Shown here: piece by piece, positions 26,764-35,298 of the stretch
Numbering within the stretch: the stretch's first letter is position 1
Layout: every line of letters starts with the position of its first letter
Assembly: GCA_033764965.1 (NCBI GenBank)
Contig: JANRIN010000107.1
Coordinates: 1-64,000 of the forward strand
DNA from: JSC-12 sp033764965
GTDB lineage: Bacteria; Cyanobacteriota; Cyanobacteriia; Leptolyngbyales; Leptolyngbyaceae
DNA: 64,000 nucleotides
Reading direction: 5' to 3'
The notes under the pieces: generated by a model
Database searches by the model: none
Told to the model about the DNA's origin: nothing
The model's input: only the letters and a program-made list of their open reading frames with translations
Translations under genes and position numbers: made by a program

Positions 26764-27834
26764 ATGCACCACCATCGCTATTACTGGATCGATCTGGCAA
26801 AAGTTTTCAGTATCCTTGGTGTGATTTTTATTCATAGTAGTAGTAATGAGTTTTTAGGGCTACTTAGTCACTACTTTCGATTTAGTGTACCAATTTTCAT
26901 TGCGACAAGCTTCTTTTTGCTGGAGCGATCGCAAATTGATAAAGGAATTCTTATTTCAGCTTCAAACTTGTGGAAGAAGCGATTACCTCGCTTACTCATA
27001 CCATTCTTTGTTTGGAGCTTTATTTATGCCGTAATTTTTTTACAGCCCCAATATCCCTCCTTCTCAAAGTTTATTACTCTGCACTGGATTGGGTTTGGCT
27101 GGTCTGGACAATACTATTTACTCGTCATGGTGCAACTCATTCTGCTGTATCCCTGGCTACGTAGAACTAAGCTCACTGCACGATGGCTCCTCATCGCCGG
27201 GATTCTCAATATTTTGATACTTTATATTCCCCTAAACTATTTCCCAATCAACCAACTGAGCTTTCTAATTAAACTTCGCACACTTCCCTTTTTTTACTGG
27301 GTATTCTACGTACTACTTGCAATTTATGTTGCTAGAAATTACGAATCAATTAAAGCAGGACTGATAGATTCAGATAGATTAATTAGAACCAACAAAATGC
27401 TACCAATGAATCTATTGCGAATAAATCCTGGCTTGTCTATTCTGGTTGCACCATTACTGATTGTGTTAGAAGAAATTTCACTCAAAACTTTAAACGTCAA
27501 CAGTCATGACTACTTTTGCATATCAGTCTTAATAGTCTCCTGTATTCTATTTTTTGCCTTTATTCACCTGGAAATAGTTCTGGAGCGCACCTTCCTTAAA
27601 CAGTGGAAACTTTGCGGGAGGCATATTAGCTGGTTGAGCTCCTGGACTTTGGGGGTTTTCTGCCTTAATCCTTTGATCATCTCTGGACTAAAAGCCACTC
27701 AAATTCTCAACTTCAACCCGCCATCTAATGTTGCTATCTTCATTGGCATTTTCAATACACTCGTGATTTACACGATCGCCCTTCTTCTCAGTTATCTCAT
27801 TAGCTTGACAGGAGCTAAAAGTTTAGTTCGATGA
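26764..27834 (+). CDS. Acyltransferase family 3 membrane protein
   Basis: This 356-residue integral membrane protein begins RYYWIDLAKVFSILGVIFIH, the acyltransferase-3 (OafA/WecH-like) signature in which the RxxWxDxxK and helix-1 histidine motifs appear. About ten hydrophobic helices follow. The family O-acylates (usually acetylates) sugars of surface glycans at the membrane. It lies 23 bp after the GT2 stop and closes this part of the operon; a terminator-like hairpin follows. Likely target is the locus polysaccharide, by context. Confidence 0.85.
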   Translation: MHHHRYYWIDLAKVFSILGVIFIHSSSNEFLGLLSHYFRFSVPIFIATSFFLLERSQIDKGILISASNLWKKRLPRLLIPFFVWSFIYAVIFLQPQYPSFSKFITLHWIGFGWSGQYYLLVMVQLILLYPWLRRTKLTARWLLIAGILNILILYIPLNYFPINQLSFLIKLRTLPFFYWVFYVLLAIYVARNYESIKAGLIDSDRLIRTNKMLPMNLLRINPGLSILVAPLLIVLEEISLKTLNVNSHDYFCISVLIVSCILFFAFIHLEIVLERTFLKQWKLCGRHISWLSSWTLGVFCLNPLIISGLKATQILNFNPPSNVAIFIGIFNTLVIYTIALLLSYLISLTGAKSLVR

Positions 27835-27845
27835 AGCTATAAAGA

Positions 27846-27870
27846 ACCGAGCCTCCTGAGGAAGCTCGGT
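27846..27870 (+). terminator. Terminator-like hairpin after the acyltransferase gene
   Basis: ACCGAGC (27846-27852) pairs with GCTCGGT (27864-27870); the interior CCTC/GAGG can extend the stem with a small AA bulge. It sits 12 bp beyond the acyltransferase stop and between two convergent genes. The following T-rich stretch is weak, so efficiency is uncertain. Confidence 0.6.
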
Positions 27871-27921
27871 TGTTCAAATTAATTGGCTAATAGCATTGGA
27901 ACAAACTGTAGATACCTAAAT

Positions 27922-28704
27922 TTAGGCATCCTGTTCAACCTGTTGCTTCTTCCGCATCATGCCCAGCCCCAACCCTACCAGGGCTGGTAAGAGGGCAGGC
28001 GTAGGAACCGCTTCTGGCTTTGCCAAAAGCTTGTCGCTCGTGGAGCCAGTATAGCCAGGACCTCCTACCTCTTGAAAGCGGAGGGCAGCCCGCAATGGTT
28101 CGGCAGGAACTGGACCGGTTCCGTCCACATTGAGGAAGCCCCAATAGAAAGCTCCTTCCACATTGTTGGCACTTTGAGCTGTATTAAACAAGAAACTGAC
28201 TAATGTAGACTCACCTGCAAGTAAGGTGTTAGTAGGGTTACCTCGTCTTCCCTGTTGAAAGCTAATTTCTACATCAAAACGGACATTTGGACCTGGATTG
28301 GCACCTGGATATCCGGTTGGTGCATTATTCGTGAATGGTCGGAAGGGTTGATCAAACGCGATGTTTGGAAAATCAAGACTGTTAGTGTAGCTTGCCAAAG
28401 TAACAATGCTAGGTAAGTCAAAGAAAACTCTACGCAAGCTTGCCAGGGTGGGTTCAGGACTGGTGTTCTGATTCGTTGTATTGGTAATACCTAGATCTAG
28501 GCGTACCTGAGAACCGACCTGAACAAATTTGAAGTCCAATAATGCAGATGCACCAGTGCCAGTGCCGTAGATGTCGCTTTCATTTGAACTAAACGCAGTA
28601 GTTGGGTTGATATCCAAGACAAAGGCTTGTGCTGGAGTCGCTTGAACAAGCGTCGCTGTACCAAGGGTGCTAATTAAAGCACCCGCTAAGAGTGATTGCT
28701 TCAT
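27922..28704 (-). CDS. PTPA-CTERM sorting-domain protein (exosortase substrate)
   Basis: The 260-residue secreted protein has a signal peptide ending near TPAQA (about residue 27), a Ser/Thr/Asn/Gly-rich extracellular domain, and a C-terminal sorting signal: VPTPALLPALVGLGLG followed by MRKKQQ. This PTPA variant of PEP-CTERM consists of a short Pro motif, one hydrophobic helix and a basic tail. In this class an exosortase cleaves the protein at the envelope; a cyanoexosortase is encoded at 38576. The gene is inverted relative to the surrounding glycosyltransferases, so it has its own promoter in the 28705-29031 region. The mature domain has no recognised fold. Confidence 0.88.
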   Translation of the reverse strand: MKQSLLAGALISTLGTATLVQATPAQAFVLDINPTTAFSSNESDIYGTGTGASALLDFKFVQVGSQVRLDLGITNTTNQNTSPEPTLASLRRVFFDLPSIVTLASYTNSLDFPNIAFDQPFRPFTNNAPTGYPGANPGPNVRFDVEISFQQGRRGNPTNTLLAGESTLVSFLFNTAQSANNVEGAFYWGFLNVDGTGPVPAEPLRAALRFQEVGGPGYTGSTSDKLLAKPEAVPTPALLPALVGLGLGMMRKKQQVEQDA

Positions 28705-29031
28705 AGTGATGCGAATTCAAGGAGAATAAAGTGAATGAGTTTCCACGGGTAGAGCACCTTATTCAGCCATCTTTAACGTTACCTTAGATTTTTAGCTGAT
28801 GTAGGTATTTCCTCGGAACTTTACTAGAGATTTAATGACTCACCTTCGACCAATTACGGACTCCTAGCAAAAGTCGCTCAAACGAACTTGAAATTGAGTG
28901 TTCAGCTACCGTTCAACAATTTCCCCAATCACTCTATGAAAGCTTCATAATCCAATGTCCTGATAGCGATCGCTCTGCGTGAATACCTAACTAGAAGAAT
29001 TGCCCAATGGTTTCAATGGAGAGTGTCATCC
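28705..29031. other. Divergent intergenic region
   Basis: About 330 bp separate the inverted PTPA-CTERM gene from the GT2 gene at 29032 and should hold both promoters. No gene, strong hairpin or recognisable regulator site was found. Confidence 0.4.
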
Positions 29032-30018
29032 ATGACAACAATCACCACGATTGTTCCAACTTATCGTCGTCCGGCTGATTTAGCCCGTTGCCTAACAGCA
29101 CTAAGGCACCAACTGCGATCGCCCGACGAAGTGCTGGTTGTGGTTCGAGATACGGACAATGAAACTCGCCAATTTTTAGAGTTATTTGATCACGCTCCTT
29201 TACCCTTACGAGTTATCACGGTCACGGTGACTGGCGTGGTCGCAGCCATGAACATGGGGCTAGATGCTGCCCAGGGAGATATTATTGCCTTCACAGATGA
29301 CGATGCCGCACCTCATCCCGATTGGCTGACACGCATTGAACAGCATTTTTTGGCAGACGATCGTGTTGGCGGGGTGGGTGGTCGCGATCTGATGTATTGC
29401 AATGGGGCGATCGTGGAAGGTGCGAAACAAACCGTTGGACAGTTGCAATGGTTTGGGCGAGTCATCGGCAATCACCATTTAGGGACTGGAACTGCGCGGG
29501 AAGTGGATGTGTTGAAAGGGGTGAATATGAGCTTTCGGCGCACTGCGATCGCTAATTCACGCTTTGACACTCGAATGCGAGGAACAGGAGCGCAGGTGCA
29601 TTTTGAAATTGAGTTCAGCTTATCCCTCAAACGGGCAGGTTGGACATTGATTTATGATCCTCACATTTTAGTGGATCACTATCCGGCTCAACGATTTGAT
29701 GAAGACCAACGCCATACTTTCAATGAGGTTGCCTTTGCCAATGCAGTGCATAACGAAACCCTAGCTCTATTGGAACATTTAGCACCCGAAAAACGACTTC
29801 TGTTTGTTCTATGGGCGACTTTTGTCGGCACTCGCAAAGCTTTTGGTTTTGTCCAGCTACTGCGGTTTACCCCGCATGAAAAGCACCTGGCATGGAAGAA
29901 GTGGCAAGCATCCGTGCAGGGACGGTGGCAGGGGTGGCAAACCTGGCAACATAGCCAACGCAACCCGCGATCGTTTAACCAGTCCTTCATGCAAGTGAAC
30001 CAGACTGCCAAACTATAG
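29032..30018 (+). CDS. Glycosyltransferase family 2
   Basis: A 328-residue GT-A enzyme opening TTITTIVPTYRRPADLARCL. It shows VVVRDTDNETRQFL at the nucleotide-binding site, IIAFTDDDAAPHPDWLTRI as the metal-binding motif, and KGVNMSFRRTAI in the acceptor loop. I use ATG 29032, 9 nt after GGAG; a GTG 9 bp earlier is possible. It begins the second + strand block of the locus, just before the polymerase gene. It should add one sugar to the glycan; donor unknown. Confidence 0.88.
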   Translation: MTTITTIVPTYRRPADLARCLTALRHQLRSPDEVLVVVRDTDNETRQFLELFDHAPLPLRVITVTVTGVVAAMNMGLDAAQGDIIAFTDDDAAPHPDWLTRIEQHFLADDRVGGVGGRDLMYCNGAIVEGAKQTVGQLQWFGRVIGNHHLGTGTAREVDVLKGVNMSFRRTAIANSRFDTRMRGTGAQVHFEIEFSLSLKRAGWTLIYDPHILVDHYPAQRFDEDQRHTFNEVAFANAVHNETLALLEHLAPEKRLLFVLWATFVGTRKAFGFVQLLRFTPHEKHLAWKKWQASVQGRWQGWQTWQHSQRNPRSFNQSFMQVNQTAKL

Positions 30019-30057
30019 CTGAACCAAAAATTGATCCTGCTCTACTCTAGTTAATCT

Positions 30058-31524
30058 ATGATGATGACCTCCTCTACTCAACGCAATCTACTTGTTCCTC
30101 AACCCACTGATGCGTGGCTGGTCATCATTAGTTTTGGCTTAATTACTCTTGCTTTTGTTTTGGTTGGAGCTGGAAAAATTCTCAACTATGCCTTTCCGGC
30201 TGGAGCCTTTGCTGTTGCAATCTATCTGTACTGGAAATATCCGCTGCATTACATGGGCTTCACCTGGTGGATTACATTCCTATCACCTTTTGTCCGCCGT
30301 CTAGCCGATTACCGAGGTAGCTGGACTGATCCCAGCCCTGTACTCCTGGCTCCAGTCTTAGTCTCTTTGGTTGCAGGAATTACCTTGATTCAATATTTCC
30401 CAAAAGTGTATACCCGAAGTGGTTTACCCTTCACATTGTGCCTAGCCAGTATCTTATACAGTTTAGGCGTAGCTCTAGCTTATCGGTACTCTCCAACAGG
30501 TGTAATCTTAAGTTTTCTGGGTTGGTTTACGCCAATTCTACTTGGATTTCATGTTTTCATGCAGTGGGAGCAATATCCTGAATATCGGAAACATTTTCAG
30601 CGAGTCTTCATTTGGTCAGCAATTATTATTGGAGTATATGGAATTTATCAATATACGAATCCTTTTGAATGGGATAAAACCTGGCTAAATAATGTGATTA
30701 ATGAAAAAGGGATCGTGAGTTTTGGGAAGCCTGTTTCTCAAGAAATTCGGGTATTTAGTACGTTAAACTCACCCCAAACTCATGCGGCTGCTTTAGTTCC
30801 CAGTTTGCTGTTAGTTTTTAGTGGTAGTGGAAGCACCCGGTTTATCTCAACGGGGATTGGGTTCTTATCGTTTCTGCTATCATCTGCACGCGCAGCTTGG
30901 GTGAGTTGGTTTTTTGGCTTATTAGTCTATCTACCTACATTAAAGCCCCACCTTCAAATTCGCTTAATCTCCAGCATTTTGGTAGCATCGATCGTTGTAC
31001 TACCTCTGACGACGATCGAACCTTTTGCTACGGTCATTTCATCACGAGTTGGAACCTTATCAAACGTACAGGACGACTCCAGCTATCAAGCTAGGGCAGA
31101 AGCTTACAGCACCTTACTAAATGAAGCGACGTTCGAGTTTTTAGGTAAGGGCATGAGTGGAGGAGAGCGATATGGTGGGGAAGATAATGGCTTGATCACC
31201 ATGATTTTCACCCTCGGCTGGATTGGAACTGCTGCCTACCTTCTGGGCTTAGCACTGCCCTTTCATCAGCTTTTGCAAAATTCCAGTTTGCGGCAAGATC
31301 CCTTTGCCAGTGCCGCGATCGCAATCTCTATGGCTAGCTCTCAGCAAATTATTTCAAACGTTGCAACGACTGGTTTAATTGGTACGACTCTTTGGGCTTT
31401 TTTAGGAATAGCATTAGCAGCTAGTAAATATCACAATCATCAAAAAATGCTTTACTTTTCTCATCTTCAGAGTCAGGGGATGATTCAAATTGCTCCATCA
31501 GGATCAGTTAATCAAGCCAATTAA
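30058..31524 (+). CDS. Wzy / O-antigen-ligase-like polysaccharide polymerase
   Basis: The 488-residue membrane protein has about ten to twelve hydrophobic helices and a large extracytoplasmic loop between late helices, the layout of Wzy and O-antigen ligase proteins. The conserved-looking stretch with FSTLNSPQTHAAALVPSLL and SSARAAWVSWFFGLLVYLP fits the Wzy_C/O-antigen ligase pattern (ST-N, then SRxA). In a Wzx/Wzy-type pathway it would polymerise repeat units on the periplasmic face. ATG 30058 is followed by two further Met codons that could also start. It is flanked by glycosyltransferases and is the only polymerase candidate in the locus. Confidence 0.8.
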   Translation: MMMTSSTQRNLLVPQPTDAWLVIISFGLITLAFVLVGAGKILNYAFPAGAFAVAIYLYWKYPLHYMGFTWWITFLSPFVRRLADYRGSWTDPSPVLLAPVLVSLVAGITLIQYFPKVYTRSGLPFTLCLASILYSLGVALAYRYSPTGVILSFLGWFTPILLGFHVFMQWEQYPEYRKHFQRVFIWSAIIIGVYGIYQYTNPFEWDKTWLNNVINEKGIVSFGKPVSQEIRVFSTLNSPQTHAAALVPSLLLVFSGSGSTRFISTGIGFLSFLLSSARAAWVSWFFGLLVYLPTLKPHLQIRLISSILVASIVVLPLTTIEPFATVISSRVGTLSNVQDDSSYQARAEAYSTLLNEATFEFLGKGMSGGERYGGEDNGLITMIFTLGWIGTAAYLLGLALPFHQLLQNSSLRQDPFASAAIAISMASSQQIISNVATTGLIGTTLWAFLGIALAASKYHNHQKMLYFSHLQSQGMIQIAPSGSVNQAN

Positions 31525-31545
31525 GACAATGCACTAAAGCTCATC

Positions 31546-32610
31546 ATGCGAATTCTTCATCTTCTAAACCATGTTCGGAAAACAGGAAATGGCATTGTCA
31601 ATGTAGCGGTTGATCTAGCTTGTCTTCAGGTAAAAAACCAGTTTGAAGTGGCGATCGCATCGCTTGGTGGGGAGTATGAATCTTTGCTAGCAAGCTACGG
31701 AGTCAAGCACTTTGCCCTCAACCAAACCAGACATCCGCTCACTCTAATTCAAGCAGCCAGAACTTATCAACGATTAATTCAAACCTTTCAACCCGATATT
31801 GTTCATGCTCACATGATGACGGGTGTCATTCTAGCTAGAACACTTAAAGGGCAGAACTCCTACGGTTTAGTGTCCACCGTGCATAACGAATTTCAGCGGA
31901 GTGCGGTGTTGATGGGGCTTGCTGATCGCGTAATTGCCGTGAGTAATGCGGTGGCTCAGTCAATGCAGCAGCGGGGAATTCCGCAACGGAAGTTACGGGT
32001 TGTTCGCAATGGCACTCTCAACAGTCCCCGTACTAAACCATTGCACGATTATGAGCCAATGCTGTTAAAGCGTCCTGCAATTACAACAGTAGCAGGGATG
32101 TATCAGCGTAAGGGCATTTGTGAGTTGATTGAAGCTTTTAAACAAATTGCGCCCAAGTTTCCTAATGTAAATCTTTATTTGGTCGGTGATGGTCCTGATC
32201 GTTCAATGTTTGAAATGCAAGCTCACCAAAGTGGCTTTAGCGATCGCATTCACTTTGAAAAATTTCAGCCTGAACCTCAGCGATACTTGCTGTCTACCGA
32301 TATTTTTGTGTTGGCATCTCATAAAGATCCATCACCTTTAGTAATTCCAGAAGCTCGTGAAGCGGGATGCGCGATCGTTGCCAGCAATGTTGATGGTATT
32401 CCTGAAGGTTTGAGTGGAGGAAAAGCTGGCATTTTAGTGCCACCTGCCAATAGTTTACTTTTGGCAGATCAGCTTGCAAACCTACTTGAACAACCTGACT
32501 TGTTAAAAACTTGGAAACAAAATTCTTCAATCGACTTGAATTCATTTCGAGTTGAACGAGTTCACGATGAAACTCTGCAAATATACAACGAGTGCAAATC
32601 TCATGGTTGA
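31546..32610 (+). CDS. Glycosyltransferase family 4
   Basis: A 354-residue GT-B enzyme starting MRILHLLNHVRKTGNGIVNV. The acceptor domain has IVHAHMMTGVILARTLKG and STVHNEFQRSA; the donor domain has TTVAGMYQRKGICELIEAF and KDPSPLVIPEAREAGCAIVA, then NVDGIPEGLSGGKAG. It follows the polymerase gene by 21 bp. Its last codons overlap the next glycosyltransferase start by 8 bp, so translation is coupled. Donor sugar unknown. Confidence 0.87.
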   Translation: MRILHLLNHVRKTGNGIVNVAVDLACLQVKNQFEVAIASLGGEYESLLASYGVKHFALNQTRHPLTLIQAARTYQRLIQTFQPDIVHAHMMTGVILARTLKGQNSYGLVSTVHNEFQRSAVLMGLADRVIAVSNAVAQSMQQRGIPQRKLRVVRNGTLNSPRTKPLHDYEPMLLKRPAITTVAGMYQRKGICELIEAFKQIAPKFPNVNLYLVGDGPDRSMFEMQAHQSGFSDRIHFEKFQPEPQRYLLSTDIFVLASHKDPSPLVIPEAREAGCAIVASNVDGIPEGLSGGKAGILVPPANSLLLADQLANLLEQPDLLKTWKQNSSIDLNSFRVERVHDETLQIYNECKSHG

Positions 32611-33760
32611 AACGACTGTCAAATTAGCTTCCATCCTCTGTGTCGGGAAAGAGTGGTTTCCCAACACGCCGGGTGGGTTGAATCGCTATGTGTATGAGTT
32701 CATTCATCAGTTAGCGGAATCGGGCGATCGCATTGAACTTTGCGCGGCTGACTTGCCTGAGTCTGATTCACCAAATTTGCTGCACTTAACTAATTTGGCA
32801 TCCACGCAACAATCGCTGCCCCAACGCTTATGGGCGAGTCAACGGCGGTTTCAGTCTAGAGCTTTAGTGATTCCCGATGCCATCAACTTGCATTTTGCGC
32901 TCTACAGTTTCCCCCTATTAAGCGCATTACCCAAAACCATTCCTGTGACTTTCACCTTTCATGGTCCCTGGGCAGCGGAGGGAGAACGGGAAGGTCAACA
33001 TTCCTTGGGAACGTCGGCAAAACGCTGGTTGGAACAACAGGTTTACCAACGCTGCGATCGCTTCATTGTACTGAGCAAAGCCTTTGGCACCATATTGCAC
33101 GAAACCTATGGTATTCCCTGGGATCAAATTCACATTATTCCGGGTGGAGTCAACACGGCTCATTTTCGTCCCAACTTGTCGCGGGAAGCGGCGCGGGCAC
33201 AACTGGGTTGGGCAACCGATCGCCAGATTCTGTTTACGCCTCGGCGGTTAGTACGGCGCATGGGTGTCGATAAATTGCTAACGGCAATGGTGCAGGTGAA
33301 GCAACGGGTGCCGGATGTGTGGCTGGCGATCGCGGGAAAAGGACCGTTACGAGGCGCATTAGAACAGCAAGCAAATGAACTGGGGTTGGCAGATAGCGTG
33401 AAATTCTTGGGCTACTTACCCGATGAGCAATTACCCATTGCCTATCAAGCCGCAGATTTAACGGTTGTTCCCAGTCAGAGCTTGGAGGGGTTTGGGCTGA
33501 TCCTATTAGAATCTTTGGCTTCTGGTACGCCTGCTCTATGCACACCTGTGGGCGGGATGCCGGAAGTGTTAGCGCCCCTCAGTTCGCATTTAATTACCCA
33601 ATCCACAGAAGCTCAAGCTATTGGCGATCGCTTAGTTGGATTACTCACAGGAAAATATCCTTTACCCTCACAGAAAGATTGCTATCTCTATGCCAGCAAG
33701 AATTTTGATTGGCAACTGATTAGCCAAAAAGTCAGGTCTATTTTGCTTGCTCCAATTTAG
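32603..33760 (+). CDS. Glycosyltransferase family 4
   Basis: A 385-residue GT-B enzyme. The N-terminal domain shows CVGKEWFPNTPGGLNRYVYE (GGLNR phosphate loop) and FTFHGPWAAEGE; the donor domain shows FTPRRLVRRMGVDKLLTAM and PSQSLEGFGLILLESLASGT (EX7E), then VGGMPEVL. This is close to the family pattern of cyanobacterial GT4 enzymes annotated as mannosyltransferases, though specificity is not proven. I start at ATG 32603, which overlaps the upstream gene by 8 bp; in-frame starts at 32552 and 32567 would overlap more. Confidence 0.87.
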   Translation: MVETTVKLASILCVGKEWFPNTPGGLNRYVYEFIHQLAESGDRIELCAADLPESDSPNLLHLTNLASTQQSLPQRLWASQRRFQSRALVIPDAINLHFALYSFPLLSALPKTIPVTFTFHGPWAAEGEREGQHSLGTSAKRWLEQQVYQRCDRFIVLSKAFGTILHETYGIPWDQIHIIPGGVNTAHFRPNLSREAARAQLGWATDRQILFTPRRLVRRMGVDKLLTAMVQVKQRVPDVWLAIAGKGPLRGALEQQANELGLADSVKFLGYLPDEQLPIAYQAADLTVVPSQSLEGFGLILLESLASGTPALCTPVGGMPEVLAPLSSHLITQSTEAQAIGDRLVGLLTGKYPLPSQKDCYLYASKNFDWQLISQKVRSILLAPI

Positions 33761-33897
33761 GCGGAAATCATTCTTGATTGATTTATTTTTTAATTTAAAG
33801 TGCTTGTAAAGGAAGCAATCCTTCTACTGTTTTTGTTAGTGATGCTGCGAATAAGTCATTAGCTCCTCAAATTTTTGTCGCATTCGACAGCACGCTA

Positions 33898-35082
33898 ATG
33901 AAAATTCTATTCCTGGATCAGAGCGGTAAATTGGGCGGTGCGGAACTTTCCCTCATGGATATCGCCACATTTCATCGCGATCGCTGCTTAGTTGGATTAT
34001 TTGCTGATGGTGCTTTTTATCAAGCATTAAAACAGCGGCAAGTTCCAGCCAAAATTTTGACTCAGCAAGCCTTGAATGTGCGTAAAGAGAGTAGTTTTTG
34101 GCAAAGTTTAGGCAGTTTGGGACAACTTCTGCCGTTAGTCGCAAATGTTGTCCAACTCAGTCGTGAGTATGACATCATTTATGCCAATACTCAAAAGGCT
34201 TTAGTCGTGGGCGCGATCGCCAGTTTGTTCAGCCGTCGTCCATTCATTTATCACCTGCGAGACATTCTTTCAGAAGAACACTTCAGCCGCAATAACGTAC
34301 GTTTAGCTGTAACGCTAGCAAACTGGTGTGCCACAAAAGTCATCACGAATTCCAAAGCCACTCAAGCCGCATTCGTTGCAGCAGGCGGAGATGCCGAACG
34401 AACTTCTGTTGTATACAACGGCTTTCAGCCAGAACACTATCAAAGCTCTAAAGATGAGATCGCAAAGTTACGACAAGAACTAAACCTGGAAGGCTGTTAT
34501 GCCGTGGGGCATTTCAGCCGCCTGTCTCCCTGGAAAGGGCAGCACATTTTGCTGGAAGCTTTGCTAGCGTGTCCGCGAGAAGTTGTGGCTGTTTTTGTGG
34601 GAGATGCACTGTTTGGGGAAACTCAGTATATCGAGACATTGCAGCGGAAAGTGCAGGATTTAGGGTTGACCGATCGTGTGCGGTTTTTGGGATTTCGGTC
34701 AGATATTCCGCAATTGATGGGAGCCTGTGACCTGATTGCCCACACTTCTACAGCGGCGGAACCGTTCGGACGAGTGATTGTGGAAGCGATGTTCAGCGAT
34801 CGTCCGATCGTGGCGGCTGAAGCTGGGGGAGCGGTTGAATTGATTCAACATGGGGTGACGGGTTGGCTCACGCCTCCAGGCGATGTTTCCAAATTGGCTG
34901 ACATCATCAACCATTGTCGGGAGGCTCCAGAACAAACAGCCACGATCTCGCAACAGGCAAAGCTTCAAGCCATGCAGCGTTTCCATGTGGATACTCTCAA
35001 CCAGCGAATTGAAAATTTGTTAGTCGAAGTAGTGCATAAAGCCCAACCAGACCTGGCGATGGCACAGTTAAACCAACCGTAA
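33898..35082 (+). CDS. Glycosyltransferase family 4 (tandem copy A)
   Basis: A 394-residue GT-B enzyme starting MKILFLDQSGKLGGAELSLM. Donor-domain motifs are GHFSRLSPWKGQHILLEAL, FVGDALFGE and EPFGRVIVEAMFSDRPIVAA followed by GGAVELI. It is a close paralogue of the gene at 35299, with nearly the same motifs in order (DQSGxLGGAEL, YANTQKALVxGAIASL, HFSRLSPWKGQH, GDALFGE, HTSTAxEPFGRVIVEAM). The LGGAE loop and EX7E region are intact in both. A MITE-like inverted repeat separates the copies. Confidence 0.88.
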   Translation: MKILFLDQSGKLGGAELSLMDIATFHRDRCLVGLFADGAFYQALKQRQVPAKILTQQALNVRKESSFWQSLGSLGQLLPLVANVVQLSREYDIIYANTQKALVVGAIASLFSRRPFIYHLRDILSEEHFSRNNVRLAVTLANWCATKVITNSKATQAAFVAAGGDAERTSVVYNGFQPEHYQSSKDEIAKLRQELNLEGCYAVGHFSRLSPWKGQHILLEALLACPREVVAVFVGDALFGETQYIETLQRKVQDLGLTDRVRFLGFRSDIPQLMGACDLIAHTSTAAEPFGRVIVEAMFSDRPIVAAEAGGAVELIQHGVTGWLTPPGDVSKLADIINHCREAPEQTATISQQAKLQAMQRFHVDTLNQRIENLLVEVVHKAQPDLAMAQLNQP

Positions 35083-35115
35083 GGAATGGAAATTAAATCA
35101 GTTTGAGATTTGGAG

Positions 35116-35179
35116 GGGCATAGCATTCGGGCAAAAAAACTGCCAAAGCAATCCAAGCCACTTGCCGAATGCTACGCCC
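35116..35179. repeat. MITE-like inverted repeat between duplicated glycosyltransferases
   Basis: GGGCATAGCATTCGGGCAA (35116-35134) is complementary to TTGCCGAATGCTACGCCC (35162-35179) except for one missing base and one mismatch. A smaller GGCA/TGCC hairpin nests inside. The GGGGCATAGCATTCGG core is reminiscent of small dispersed repeats I have seen in cyanobacterial genomes. The element sits in the 216-bp spacer between two paralogous genes and could have been involved in, or inserted after, the duplication. Confidence 0.75.
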
Positions 35180-35298
35180 GTACATCCCGTTTCAAGGCAG
35201 ATCACCATCGGGCATGGCTCCATCCTCCCGATTGCTTTATCATGGGTCAACATGATTGCAAAATGTTGCGCGTGATCGTTAGGGTGGTCTGCCGTCGT

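Noticed and set aside
35110..35298. 63-codon N-terminal extension of tandem GT4 copy B
   Set aside because: Runs through an inverted repeat and has no counterpart in copy A; the family N-terminus starts at 35299.
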